A stretch of DNA of 64,000 nt from CAVRJC01 sp963721435 (GTDB lineage: Bacteria; Actinomycetota; Acidimicrobiia; IMCC26256; DASPTH01): NCBI GenBank assembly GCA_963721435.1, contig CAVRJC010000012.1, positions 1,116,001-1,180,000 on the forward strand, written 5' to 3'. Every line of letters begins with the position of its first letter. Positions within the stretch are counted from its first letter, which is position 1. Below are positions 17,234 to 25,963 of the stretch, in pieces. The translations under genes and the position numbers were made by a program. The notes under the pieces were generated by a model, which was given only the letters and a program-made list of their open reading frames with translations, ran no database searches and was not told the origin of the DNA.

Positions 17234-19420
17234 ATGCGGTTTTCTGGCGCGAGTGGGCGTCTGCGCGGATCGGTCGCAAGTCTGATTGTCGTGGTCCTCG
17301 TTGCGGGCGGGCTTGTCGCGGGCTCGTCGCCTGCGGTGGCGGCGTTCCCGGGATCGGTGGGATTGATCGCGTTCCAATCGGACCGGGACGGCAATTTCGA
17401 GATTTACACGATGAGATCTGATGGCTCGAATCAGACCCGCCTTACCTCCGTTTCCTCGGATGACTTTGATCCTGCGTGGTCGCCTGATGGCACCAAGATC
17501 GCGTTTGGGAGTTTCCGCGACCTCGGCCCTCCCCAGATCTATGTGATGAATGCCGATGGGAGCGCGCAAACACGTATCTCGACGAATACAGCGTGGGCGG
17601 ACCTCCAACCGGCGTGGTCACCGGACGGCACCAAGATCGCTTTCATGACCAATCGTGATGGCAATACGGAGATCTATGTCATGAACCCGGATGGGTCGGG
17701 GCTGGTGAACCTCACGCACAGCCCGGCGGGGGAAGCAGCACCTGCGTGGTCGCCTGATGGCACCAAGATCGCGTTCTCGAGCGATCAGGACGGCGACTAT
17801 GAGGTCTATGTGATGAACGCCGACGGCTCGGGATCCCACAACGTCACGAACAGTCACGCAAGTCCCGATCACACGCCTGACTGGTCACCCGACGGAACAC
17901 GGATCGCGTTCGCGAGCAGTCGTGACGGGTTTGGCAACTTTGGGGTCTGGACCATGAATGCGGACGGCAGCGGCCAGGCGCAAGTCTCTGGCACCAAATC
18001 CGGTACCGAGCCTGCCTGGTCTCCTGATGGCGCACACATCGCATTCAGCGGTTATCAACACTTCAACGCTGAGATCTACTCGGTCGATCCCGACGGATGC
18101 ACGGCCGTGGCGAGACTCACGAACAACGCGCCGCCCGGAAATTCCGTGCCGCAGGACGTCGCACCCGACTGGCAGCCCCTCGCGGCGCCGGTATCGAATA
18201 ACCCGAGCGGCGAACTCACATCGCTGACGCCTGCACGGGTCCTCGATACTCGCGACGGTACCGGGCGCGGAGGCGTCATCGCGCCGCTCGGTGACGCCGC
18301 CACCTTCGACGTGCAGATCACCGGTGCCGGAGCGGTGCCAGCATCGGGGGTGCTCGCCGTGGTGCTGAACGCGACCGTGACCGATCCGAACGCGCCGAGC
18401 TTTCTCACGGTGTGGCCCACGGGAGTGACCCGACCGGGAATCTCGAACCTCAACTACGTCCCCGGTCAGACGGTGCCGAACCTCGTGACCGTCGCAGTCG
18501 GCACTGGCGGGAAGGTGAGCGTCTATAACCACCACGGCTCCACCCACGTGATCTTCGATGTCGTCGGCTACTACGCCACCGACACCGGCAACCCGGGTAG
18601 CCGGTTCCATGGCGTCGCGCCCTCGCGGTTGTTCGACACGCGTGACGGCACCGGAGGAGTGCCCGTCACGCCCGTCGGGGAAGGTGGAACCTTGAAGTTC
18701 GCGGTGAAGTGCCGCGGGGGCGTACCCACCGGCGTCACCACCGTCGTGATGAACGTCACGGTGACGGCACCGACAGGCGAGAGCTTCATCACCGTGTACC
18801 CCGACGACGTGACCCGGCCGCTGGCATCGAACCTCAACTTCGTCGGCGGGCTCACGGTGCCGAACCTGGTGATCATGCGCGTCCCCGCGAGCGGAGTGAT
18901 CGACTTCTACAACCGGTTCGGCAATGTGCACGTCCTGGCGGATGTCGTGGGCTACTTCGACAACGACAAGAGCACAGAAGCGGGACGCCTCATCACCGGA
19001 ACACCCGTGCGCGTCTTCGACTCGCGCGTATCGAGCCCGTTCAACCCGCCCGGCTGGTTGCCGCCAGGCGGAACTCTGATCTTGGGCAACACGAGCCCGA
19101 ACGCAGGGACCATCGGCGCGTGGGTGTTCAACGTCACCGTGACCGAACCGACCGCGGCCGGCTACGTCACGGTGTCTCCCGACCCGCCACCGCCGCCGCT
19201 CGCGTCCAACCTGAACTTCACCCCCGGACAGACGGTGCCAAACCTGGTGATCTCCCGAGCGGGCCCGACGAATGCCCGTGTCGACTTCTACAACAAGTTC
19301 GGTTTCACGCATCTCGTCGTCGACGTGTTCGGAATCTTCACCAACGCCAACACCACCGCGTTCTCTGTCCAAGGATCAACACTCGGCGAAGAAGCGTTCA
19401 CGGCCAGCGCCGCGAGGTAA
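17234..19420 (+). CDS. Exported TolB-type beta-propeller protein with LDTR/TVPNLV repeats
   Basis: ATG 17234 follows GGAGGGG by a few bases and starts a clear signal peptide ending in SSPAVAA. Residues about 35-320 contain seven or so PD40/TolB units with the repeated core PAWSPDGTKIAF and phrases such as DGNxEIYxMNxDGS, forming a beta-propeller. The C-terminal 400 residues comprise three units of about 130 residues, each starting like TPARVLDTRDGTG and closing with NLNFxxGxTVPNLV, a FYNxxG turn and a DVVGYF-like end. These C-terminal units are common in exported actinobacterial proteins and are probably wall- or carbohydrate-binding (inference). The gene lies 34 bases ahead of a close paralogue in the same direction, so the two are likely co-transcribed. 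Confidence 0.85.
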   Translation: MRFSGASGRLRGSVASLIVVVLVAGGLVAGSSPAVAAFPGSVGLIAFQSDRDGNFEIYTMRSDGSNQTRLTSVSSDDFDPAWSPDGTKIAFGSFRDLGPPQIYVMNADGSAQTRISTNTAWADLQPAWSPDGTKIAFMTNRDGNTEIYVMNPDGSGLVNLTHSPAGEAAPAWSPDGTKIAFSSDQDGDYEVYVMNADGSGSHNVTNSHASPDHTPDWSPDGTRIAFASSRDGFGNFGVWTMNADGSGQAQVSGTKSGTEPAWSPDGAHIAFSGYQHFNAEIYSVDPDGCTAVARLTNNAPPGNSVPQDVAPDWQPLAAPVSNNPSGELTSLTPARVLDTRDGTGRGGVIAPLGDAATFDVQITGAGAVPASGVLAVVLNATVTDPNAPSFLTVWPTGVTRPGISNLNYVPGQTVPNLVTVAVGTGGKVSVYNHHGSTHVIFDVVGYYATDTGNPGSRFHGVAPSRLFDTRDGTGGVPVTPVGEGGTLKFAVKCRGGVPTGVTTVVMNVTVTAPTGESFITVYPDDVTRPLASNLNFVGGLTVPNLVIMRVPASGVIDFYNRFGNVHVLADVVGYFDNDKSTEAGRLITGTPVRVFDSRVSSPFNPPGWLPPGGTLILGNTSPNAGTIGAWVFNVTVTEPTAAGYVTVSPDPPPPPLASNLNFTPGQTVPNLVISRAGPTNARVDFYNKFGFTHLVVDVFGIFTNANTTAFSVQGSTLGEEAFTASAAR

Positions 19421-19454
19421 CCAACCACACCGGCGCGGACACAAGGATGCGATC

Positions 19455-21599
19455 GTGACAAGTCTCAAATACGGGTGTACTCGACGGCTGGTCCCCGCGT
19501 CGCTGATCGCGACGGCGGTAGTTCTCGCGCTTGTGGTCTCGACGGCGTTGGTCGTCTGTGGAGGTCCGCGAACTTCTGCGGCGGCAGGGGTGGTCGATCG
19601 ACCCGCGTCAGCGTCGAGCCCGATCGTGAACGGCCGCTTGGCGTTTGTAGCCGAGCGTGATGGTGCCGCTGACATTTGGGTGATGTATCCCGATGGTTAT
19701 GGCGCGCAGAACATCACGCATGACGTCGCGATCGAGGCTTCGCCGGCCTGGTCACCGGACGGCTCACACATCGCGTACGCGGACTTGACCGACGCGGCGA
19801 ATGGTCACGCTGACATTTGGGTGATGGACGCGCTCGGTGGCAACCGGACCAATCTAACGGCGCTGGCGGGCGGGTTGAACAATCGGCCGTCGTGGTCTCC
19901 GGACGGGACGCAGATTGCCTACGAGAGCAGCCGGACGCCCGCGAACAATGCGAGTGCGATCCGGGTTATGAATGCCGACGGCACGAATGACCACGTCGTC
20001 GTCACGGTCGGGCTGGGAGCGAACAGTCCGGCATGGACTCCGGATGGCACGAAGCTCGCGTTCATGTTCGCTCCCCTGAACCCGTTGCAGCCTGGTGACG
20101 AGATCGCGGTGGTCAATGTTGACGGCACCGGCTTTGCGGATCTCACGAACACCAACGGCGCGAGCGAGAGTGATCCGGCCTGGTCTCCCGATGGCACGCA
20201 GCTCGTGTACGTCAGTGATCAGGTCAACGTGTGGGTGATGAATAGCGATGGCACAGACCAACACGTCATCACTGGTGGCGTCGAGCCGGAGTGGTCTCCT
20301 GACGGCACGCGGATCGCGTTCTCGACGTACCAGGATTCTCGCTGGGGGATCTGGACAGTGCATCCCGATGGTTCCAGCCGGGAGTTTCTGACTGGGAGCT
20401 GGCACGGCTACATGGACTTCGCGAACGATGGGCAACCAAGCTGGCAGCGCCTCTCGGTGACGTCGCCTGATCCATCGGGGGAGTTCCACCCCCTGACCCC
20501 GACACGCATTTGGGATCAGCGCCCCACTTTCGACGTTCCTCAGGGCTATTCCTTCATGCGGCTACCGGTTGAGGGCATGGGGGGGCTTCCCGATCACGGG
20601 GTCCGCGCCGTTGTCCTCAACGTCACGGTTGTCGATCCGACCGAGGCCGGCTTCGTGACGGTCTGGGCCGGGGACACGCGCCCGACGGTCTCCAATCTCA
20701 ACTTCGTGCCCGGCCAGACGGTGCCGAACCTGGTGACTGTCGCGCTTGGCTCACACGGACACGTCAACTTCTACACGTTGAAGGGCAGGGTCGGCCTCGT
20801 CGTTGACCTCATGGGTTACTACAGCAGTTCGACCGGAACGGCCGGTTCGCGTCACCACGGCGTGAGCCCCGCACGCTTGTTTGATACGAGGGACGGACTC
20901 GGCGGGATCCCCGCATCGCCAATCGCTCCCGACACGAGTCTGCGCGTGCAAGTCACGAACCGCGGTGGTGTCCCAGCATCTGGTGTCACCGCCGTCGTCA
21001 TGAATGTGACCGTCACCGACCCCACCGACGCCAGCTACGTCACCGTCTACCCAGATGACGTAGCACGACCGATCGCCTCCAATCTCAACTTCGTCGCCGG
21101 ACAAACCGTCCCGAATCTTGTCACGGTCCGAGTCGCCGCCAGCGGTGTCCTCGACTTCTACAACCACACCGGCACCACCCAGCTCATCGCCGACGTCGTC
21201 GGCTACTACGACGATGACCGGTCCACCAACGCGGGCCGCTTCGTCCCCGTCGATCCCGTCCGGCTACTCGACACTCGCGACGCCAACCGTCCCTTCGGTC
21301 CCGGAGAAATCCGCCATGGCGGAGTCCCGAACGCTGGCGCGTCCGCCGCTGTACTCAACGTCACCGCGACAGAACCGACAGCGCCCGGATACCTGACGTT
21401 GTTCCCGGCCGACGCATGCGATCCGCCCTTGGCCTCGAACCTCAACTTCGTCACTGGCCAAACCGTGCCGAATCTCGTCATCGTCCGCGTGTCAGCCCAG
21501 CCGGCTTGCGGTGCCGGAACAGGCGAGGTCGGCATCTACAACTTCACCGGCAACACACATGTCGTCGTCGACCTCTTCGGCTACTTCACCAGCGGCTAA
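19455..21599 (+). CDS. Exported TolB-type beta-propeller protein with LDTR/TVPNLV repeats (tandem paralogue)
   Basis: GTG 19455 with AAGGA seven bases upstream starts a basic N-terminus and a long hydrophobic signal. The layout duplicates that of the preceding gene: propeller repeats (PAWSPDGSHIAY, PSWSPDGTQIAY, EPEWSPDGTRIAF and others) to about residue 320, then three C-terminal units with NLNFVxGQTVPNLV cores and DVVGYY/DLFGYF ends. The first C-terminal unit has lost the canonical LDTRDG start (it reads PTRIWDQRPTF). The 714-residue length is close to that of its neighbour. The pair probably arose by tandem duplication and has diverged considerably. Confidence 0.85.
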   Translation: MTSLKYGCTRRLVPASLIATAVVLALVVSTALVVCGGPRTSAAAGVVDRPASASSPIVNGRLAFVAERDGAADIWVMYPDGYGAQNITHDVAIEASPAWSPDGSHIAYADLTDAANGHADIWVMDALGGNRTNLTALAGGLNNRPSWSPDGTQIAYESSRTPANNASAIRVMNADGTNDHVVVTVGLGANSPAWTPDGTKLAFMFAPLNPLQPGDEIAVVNVDGTGFADLTNTNGASESDPAWSPDGTQLVYVSDQVNVWVMNSDGTDQHVITGGVEPEWSPDGTRIAFSTYQDSRWGIWTVHPDGSSREFLTGSWHGYMDFANDGQPSWQRLSVTSPDPSGEFHPLTPTRIWDQRPTFDVPQGYSFMRLPVEGMGGLPDHGVRAVVLNVTVVDPTEAGFVTVWAGDTRPTVSNLNFVPGQTVPNLVTVALGSHGHVNFYTLKGRVGLVVDLMGYYSSSTGTAGSRHHGVSPARLFDTRDGLGGIPASPIAPDTSLRVQVTNRGGVPASGVTAVVMNVTVTDPTDASYVTVYPDDVARPIASNLNFVAGQTVPNLVTVRVAASGVLDFYNHTGTTQLIADVVGYYDDDRSTNAGRFVPVDPVRLLDTRDANRPFGPGEIRHGGVPNAGASAAVLNVTATEPTAPGYLTLFPADACDPPLASNLNFVTGQTVPNLVIVRVSAQPACGAGTGEVGIYNFTGNTHVVVDLFGYFTSG

Positions 21600-21927
21600 G
21601 CAACCCATCGCGCCCGCCGCAAAAAGCAGTTGTGAGACGCGCACCGAGTAGCTGACTCCCGAGGATTCGCCACTTCGGCTCGACCTACACGCATATCCCG
21701 ACGTCCTATATCGCGTCTTCATCGCAATTTGCGAGTCACCCCGGTTGCGACTCCCACCCCCACACTGGCCGCCACCATTTTCGCGACGCACGCGGGACTC
21801 CGGTGCGAAAGCGCGCGGATTTTCGGCGTTTCGATGAGCACACGTGTTCGAAAGCGCGACGCCAGATCAGGCAGTTCTGGCGCGTAGCCGTGCGTCCTTG
21901 ATCCGGCGATAGGTGACACTCGAGAGG
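21600..21927. other. Intergenic region, no gene seen
   Basis: Follows the propeller pair. Frames on both strands are short and lack start sites. A 17-base motif CCGGCGATAGGTGACAC at 21903-21919 resembles motifs at 24333, 29622 and 32007. Confidence 0.35.
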
Positions 21928-22110
21928 TCAGCCAGCATCGTCGGCCGTTCGCGGTGGGCGGGCGGCCTGTCGCTCCGCGCGCGCCGCTTTCAATGCAAAG
22001 AGGAGCAACTTCGCGAATGCACTCTCGACCGCCCGGTACCACGTCTGCCCCACGTGGGCGACGGCGAGCCGCCCGACATCGAAGTAACGGCGGACATCGC
22101 GATGTGACAT
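21928..22110 (-). CDS. Very small hypothetical protein
   Basis: A 60-residue frame starting 12 bases after the stop of the minus-strand gene at 22123. The middle is helical and Ala/Leu-rich (ESAFAKLLLFALKAARAE) with charged ends. No family is recognised; the tight spacing behind a plausible gene is the main support. Confidence 0.35.
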   Translation of the reverse strand: MSHRDVRRYFDVGRLAVAHVGQTWYRAVESAFAKLLLFALKAARAERQAARPPRTADDAG

Positions 22111-22122
22111 GTAGTCGCGTAC

Positions 22123-22437
22123 CTATCGAAGCGCGTCAACGCGGTGTGAATCCTCAAGCAGGGAGGTGACCGCGTCCAGTTCGGCTGGCACAAGCCTGCG
22201 TAATTCGTCGAGGTACGGAGCTGGTGACGAGTTGAAGGCCTCGACGAGTACATAGAGGTCTCTCATCGCTGCACGTTCGAGTCGACCGCGCGGCGACGTC
22301 ATGAATTCCGTTGCGCCAGGGACGACAGGCTCCTTGTCCATCAGGGTGCGCATCAGCTGTGCATTCATGAAGACGTCGTGGACGTTCGAGAGCCACTCGT
22401 CGAAGTCGACGACCGTCGGTTCCGGCCTGCCTGCCAT
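22123..22437 (-). CDS. Hypothetical helical protein
   Basis: A 104-residue product with good coding character: acidic and aromatic residues at regular helical spacing (FDEWLSNVHDVFMNAQLM, PYLDELRRLVPAELDAV). No signal peptide or membrane segment, so likely cytoplasmic. No known motif. ATG 22437 has only a weak purine-rich upstream sequence. It may be co-transcribed with the tiny frame downstream. Confidence 0.5.
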   Translation of the reverse strand: MAGRPEPTVVDFDEWLSNVHDVFMNAQLMRTLMDKEPVVPGATEFMTSPRGRLERAAMRDLYVLVEAFNSSPAPYLDELRRLVPAELDAVTSLLEDSHRVDALR

Positions 22438-22483
22438 CGGGCCAGTGTTACCCGGAGCCGGCGTTGCGGGATAGTTGGTTTAG

Positions 22484-22930
22484 CTATGAGCTGTTGCCGT
22501 AGATCCGTTCCGGGTCGACCAAGACCGCGACGCGCCGCTCCTGTGCCATGACACGGTCGTACTCATCCCAGTTGTCGTGGGTACCGCCGGCCGCGGAGAA
22601 GATCTCGCGGAGCAGGACGCGCCTGCGCTTCGCGTCGATACCCTCGAGAAGATCGTCCGGACCGGCGAGCTCGGTCGGCCCTTCCACCGATGCCCACTGC
22701 CAGCCGATACGAACCACCACGGTGCAGCGCGGGCGAGCCCGCAGGTTCGTCAGCCGCCGAGCCGACCCAGCCGCGACGAAGGCCACGACCGGGCGACCAG
22801 TCACGGGATGATCAACGATCCCGGCGTTCACCACCGACGACTGGATGGTCCCGTCCGCGCGAGCGGTCGACACGACGACCAGGCCATGGTCGAGCGGAAC
22901 TAGGTCCGAGAAGGCGGAGAGGTCGCTCAC
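22484..22930 (-). CDS. PPOX-class (pyridoxamine 5'-phosphate oxidase-like) flavin/F420-binding protein
   Basis: A single split-barrel domain of 148 residues. Typical features are a beta strand with LDHGLVVVSTARADGTIQSSVV near residue 15-35, GRPVVAFVAAGSARRLTNLR (cofactor phosphate contact), RCTVVVRIGWQWASVEG, and a C-terminal RRVAVLVDPERIYG. In Actinobacteria such proteins reduce substrates with F420H2 or bind FMN; the substrate is unknown. GTG 22930 is used because the domain starts immediately after it. It is divergent from the NYN-domain gene with 48 bases between. Confidence 0.78.
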   Translation of the reverse strand: MSDLSAFSDLVPLDHGLVVVSTARADGTIQSSVVNAGIVDHPVTGRPVVAFVAAGSARRLTNLRARPRCTVVVRIGWQWASVEGPTELAGPDDLLEGIDAKRRRVLLREIFSAAGGTHDNWDEYDRVMAQERRVAVLVDPERIYGNSS

Positions 22931-22978
22931 CAAGTGATCATCGTCCAACGCCACGGCCTGCGTCCATGGAGCGGCGAT

Positions 22979-23365
22979 ATGGGATTGCGCGACTCTGTTC
23001 GGATGCTGGTGATCGACGCGGCCAACGTGATCGGGTCTCGTCCAACCGGCTGGTGGCGCGATCGGCCAGGCGCTGCACGAGCCTTCACCGAACGAGTGCG
23101 GGCGACGGTGACTGCGGGAGGTCTGCGCCCACCCGTGACCATCGTGCTCGAGGGCCGAGCCCGGCCCGGAGCCGCTGAGGCGGACTTGGACGGCGTGGAG
23201 GTTGTGCATGCGTCCGGCGAAGGCGACGACAGGATCGCTGCCATCGCCGAGGCCAATCGTGACGTGGTCGTGGTCACGGCCGACCGTGAACTGGCCAGAC
23301 GGGTCCGAGCCGCCAACGCGGAGGTCGTCGGGCCGCGCTGGCTGCTCGACCAACTCGTCGACTGA
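22979..23365 (+). CDS. NYN/PIN-like ribonuclease-fold protein
   Basis: A compact 128-residue protein with a PIN/NYN pattern: MLVIDAANVIGSRP (first acidic Asp and Asn), a central acidic ASGEGDDRIAAIA (second acidic cluster), and VVVVTADRELARRV (third Asp), ending in VVGPRWLLDQL. These acidic residues would hold Mg2+ for RNA cleavage. Proteins of this type are widespread in Actinobacteria and have no established target. ATG 22979 is preferred because GGAGCGG lies about eight bases upstream. Confidence 0.75.
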   Translation: MGLRDSVRMLVIDAANVIGSRPTGWWRDRPGAARAFTERVRATVTAGGLRPPVTIVLEGRARPGAAEADLDGVEVVHASGEGDDRIAAIAEANRDVVVVTADRELARRVRAANAEVVGPRWLLDQLVD

Positions 23366-23516
23366 ACCGGCGTTGAGGGGCAGGGCAGGCACGGCTTCGG
23401 ATAGAAGATTGACGGCGCGCTCGTCTCGCTGACGGGCCAATATGACCTGGGCACCGTCGGTGCCGGCGACATGCCCGCATTGGGTGCGCTGGTGACGGTC
23501 GGCTGGAGGAGGTCTT

Positions 23517-24290
23517 GTGGCCGTCACCACTCCATTTCACCGGATAGCTCGTCCACACAGTGACGGCAGCTACACGCGAGACGGACGCTGGGCCATGATC
23601 CGCCATCCCGCGTACGCGGACGGGCCGCATCGCTGGGTACGCGCCTACGTGCTGCTTCAGCAGGATCTTGTGCAATACCTGGAGAACGTCGAGCCGGCCG
23701 ACGGAAACCTCCCGACCTACTCGCTTCGCAGCGCTGACCTCCTGGTCCGTACCTGTGTCGAGGTCGAGGCCAACCTCACAGCCATCCTGCGAGCGAACAC
23801 ATACACGAAGACGGGCAGTCTCAACATGGCAGACGACTACTTCAAGGTCGCGAAGTCGCACTTCCTGTCGCAGTTCGAGGTTCAGTTCCCGTACTGGGAC
23901 GGCTCGAAGCGGATACGACAGCCCTTTGGAGAGTGGGGAAATGGCAGCTACGCACAACTCCCGTGGTACGGCGCCTACAACAAGGTGAAGCACGATCGAG
24001 CAGAGAAGCTGCCGGAGGCGACGTTCATGCAGCTCACCGACGCGTGGTGCGGCCTAGCCGCGATCCTCACCGCCCAGTTCCTCTTCGAGGATTTCGCTCC
24101 AGGTCACGACACACTCGCACTCGAGGGCAATGGCGGGATCTTCGACCGAGAGTTCGAGCCAGCGATCGGCTCCTTCCTCGGAGTCAAGCTGCCGCGCGAC
24201 GTCCCGGTCAGCGAGCGGTACGAGTTCGCTTGGAGCGATCTGCGGGGTCAGGACAACCCGTTCGCCAAGTTCGACTACGACAACGCATGA
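23517..24290 (+). CDS. Hypothetical helical protein of unknown family
   Basis: A 257-residue cytoplasmic protein starting at GTG 23517 behind GGAGG. Helical stretches include RSADLLVRTCVEVEANLTAI and the sequence WYGAYNKVKHDR, followed by an Ala-rich helix. The combination of a long helical pair and a YNxVKHDR core is reminiscent of HEPN-like or AbiV-type RNases, but a canonical R-x4-6-H is not certain, so this is only a suggestion. There is no membrane segment. Confidence 0.62.
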   Translation: MAVTTPFHRIARPHSDGSYTRDGRWAMIRHPAYADGPHRWVRAYVLLQQDLVQYLENVEPADGNLPTYSLRSADLLVRTCVEVEANLTAILRANTYTKTGSLNMADDYFKVAKSHFLSQFEVQFPYWDGSKRIRQPFGEWGNGSYAQLPWYGAYNKVKHDRAEKLPEATFMQLTDAWCGLAAILTAQFLFEDFAPGHDTLALEGNGGIFDREFEPAIGSFLGVKLPRDVPVSERYEFAWSDLRGQDNPFAKFDYDNA

Positions 24291-24413
24291 ACTGAAGTGA
24301 GGGGGTGAGATTTCCAGCTCGAATGCTCGGTCCCGGCGATCGGGGACACGCTGCGCGTGGCGGTGAGGGTGATCGTGGTCGGCGGGCGGGCGGTTGGCGA
24401 CTGAGCTCCTCGA

Positions 24414-24821
24414 TTACGCCGCTTCGCCGTCGGGGCTGGCCAAAACCACTGCATAGCCGTGAGGGTCACGAAGCCAGAGCTCTCGGTGCGCTGGTCCACC
24501 TGGCCCGTCCGGTGGGTTGCGCACAGGGCCCAGCTCGATCGCGGCTCCGAGCTCTTGCGCCCGAGCCACCGTCGCGTCGAAATCGTCCACTTCGAACCAC
24601 AGCAGCACACCGTGGCCCAAGGGTCGGACGTGGGGCTCGCCCAACGAACCGTGATGATGTTCGACTTCCCAGCGGTGCAGTTGGAGAACGAGCTGTCCAT
24701 CATCATCGACCAGCCGTTCGTAGTCGGGTCCGCCGTGGTCACTCCGAACGCCGAGCAGCCGCTGAAACCACAGGCTTGTGGCCTCGACATCGTCGACGGC
24801 GAGGAGTGGCTGTGGACGCAT
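24414..24821 (-). CDS. VOC-superfamily (glyoxalase/bleomycin-resistance) protein
   Basis: A single VOC domain: QPLLAVDDVEATSLWFQRLLG at the start (beta-alpha module 1), a middle DDDGQLVLQLHRWE, HGVLLWFEVDDFDATVARA (module 2) and a C-terminal RELWLRDPHGYAVVLAS with the conserved Glu/Asp-Pro-x-Gly turn. VOC proteins bind a metal and act on or sequester small molecules. ATG 24821 fits the domain boundary; GTG 24848 is possible. Confidence 0.76.
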   Translation of the reverse strand: MRPQPLLAVDDVEATSLWFQRLLGVRSDHGGPDYERLVDDDGQLVLQLHRWEVEHHHGSLGEPHVRPLGHGVLLWFEVDDFDATVARAQELGAAIELGPVRNPPDGPGGPAHRELWLRDPHGYAVVLASPDGEAA

Positions 24822-24984
24822 GACCAGACGGTACCAACGGCTGCTCACTGTGAGGCGGTCCTCAGGGAACGGAATGCATGAGGCCGTCGCTCGTGTCTCG
24901 CGGTCCCGTCGGTCTGGGGCATGGTCACGGCGGCATCTCCGATGGACTCCGGCGCGCTGCTACAGCAGAGTGTTCAGCGTGGCG

Positions 24985-25392
24985 ATGCCTCAACGGATCA
25001 ACTCCGTCACGCTCGGTGCCTGCTCGGTCCCCTCGCTCCGTGCCTTCTACCGAGCATGGGGCTGGTCCGAGAACGACGAGAGCAACGACGAGTACACATC
25101 CTTCACCGCCGGCACCACTCGGCTCGCGCTGTACCCGATCGAGCTCCTGGGTCACGAAGCCGCTCCCGGCAGTCCAGAGCCAGACCGCGGGACGTGGAAC
25201 GGCGTGACACTCGCGATCAACTTCGCGAGCAGCGCCGACGTCGACCAGGCGGTCGAGGTCGCTCGCCTCGCAGGTGCAGAAGTGGTCGCGCCGCCCTCCG
25301 ATCGGGCATGGGGCGGGCGCTCCGGCTACATCGCTGATCCGGAAGGAAACCGCTGGGAGCTGGTGTGGGCGCCGTTCTTCGACCCGAGCTGA
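24985..25392 (+). CDS. VOC-superfamily protein
   Basis: A 135-residue single domain beginning RINSVTLGACSVPSLRAFYR, with WGWSEN, a middle ALYPIELLG, then GVTLAINFASSADVDQAVEV and YIADPEGNRWELVWAPFF. The last block (DPEGNRWE) is the classic second-module metal and turn motif. The function is generic. It is divergent from the preceding VOC gene and followed after about 56 bases by a PPOX gene; a regulatory link is possible but unproven. Confidence 0.76.
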   Translation: MPQRINSVTLGACSVPSLRAFYRAWGWSENDESNDEYTSFTAGTTRLALYPIELLGHEAAPGSPEPDRGTWNGVTLAINFASSADVDQAVEVARLAGAEVVAPPSDRAWGGRSGYIADPEGNRWELVWAPFFDPS

Positions 25393-25448
25393 CTCGGAGC
25401 CGGCGTCCGAGGACTTGTCGCACGCCGCGGCTGATTGAATGTCGAGCC

Positions 25449-25874
25449 ATGGTCGCGATATCCGAATCGGCCCGGTCACTGCTGCTGTCGGGACGGCTCG
25501 CTCACCTCGTGACGATCAACCCCGACGGCTCACCGCAGATCTCCATCGTCTGGGTCGGCGTCGATGGTGACGAGATCGTTCTCGCGCACCTCGGTGCGGG
25601 CCAAAAAATCAGAAACGTCGAGCGCGACCCGCGGGTCGCGCTATCCGTCGAGGGGACCGAGATCGAGCCGCCCGGCTTGCAGCAGTATCTCGTCGCGCAC
25701 GGGACGGCGCGAATCACCGAGGGTGGTGGACCACAACTGCTCCAAGAGCTCGCGCACGTCTACCTTGGGCCCGACGTCAAGTTTCCGGCCTTCGACAACC
25801 CGCCGCCCGGTCGCATCGTGCACCTCACCGTCGAACGCATCGGCGGCGTCGGCCCCTGGGCACGAGGAGACTGA
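25449..25874 (+). CDS. PPOX-class F420-dependent oxidoreductase-like protein
   Basis: A 141-residue split barrel with the pattern of F420-dependent PPOX enzymes: SGRLAHLVTINPDGSPQISI, VWVGVDGDEIVLAH, RDPRVALSVEG, LVAHGTARITEGG and PGRIVHLTVERIGGVGPW. The GxP dipeptide before the strand (DGSPQ) is typical of enzymes that contact the F420 or flavin phosphate. Substrate unknown. ATG 25449 has only a weak GAG upstream. Confidence 0.8.
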   Translation: MVAISESARSLLLSGRLAHLVTINPDGSPQISIVWVGVDGDEIVLAHLGAGQKIRNVERDPRVALSVEGTEIEPPGLQQYLVAHGTARITEGGGPQLLQELAHVYLGPDVKFPAFDNPPPGRIVHLTVERIGGVGPWARGD

Positions 25875-25963
25875 TCCCAACAGTTGCCCCTCGGCCGAAG
25901 AACCACGAGCCGATCGAAGCCACGGCAACGAGCCGGCGTTCTGGGGCACCGGTCGGGCGGGTC

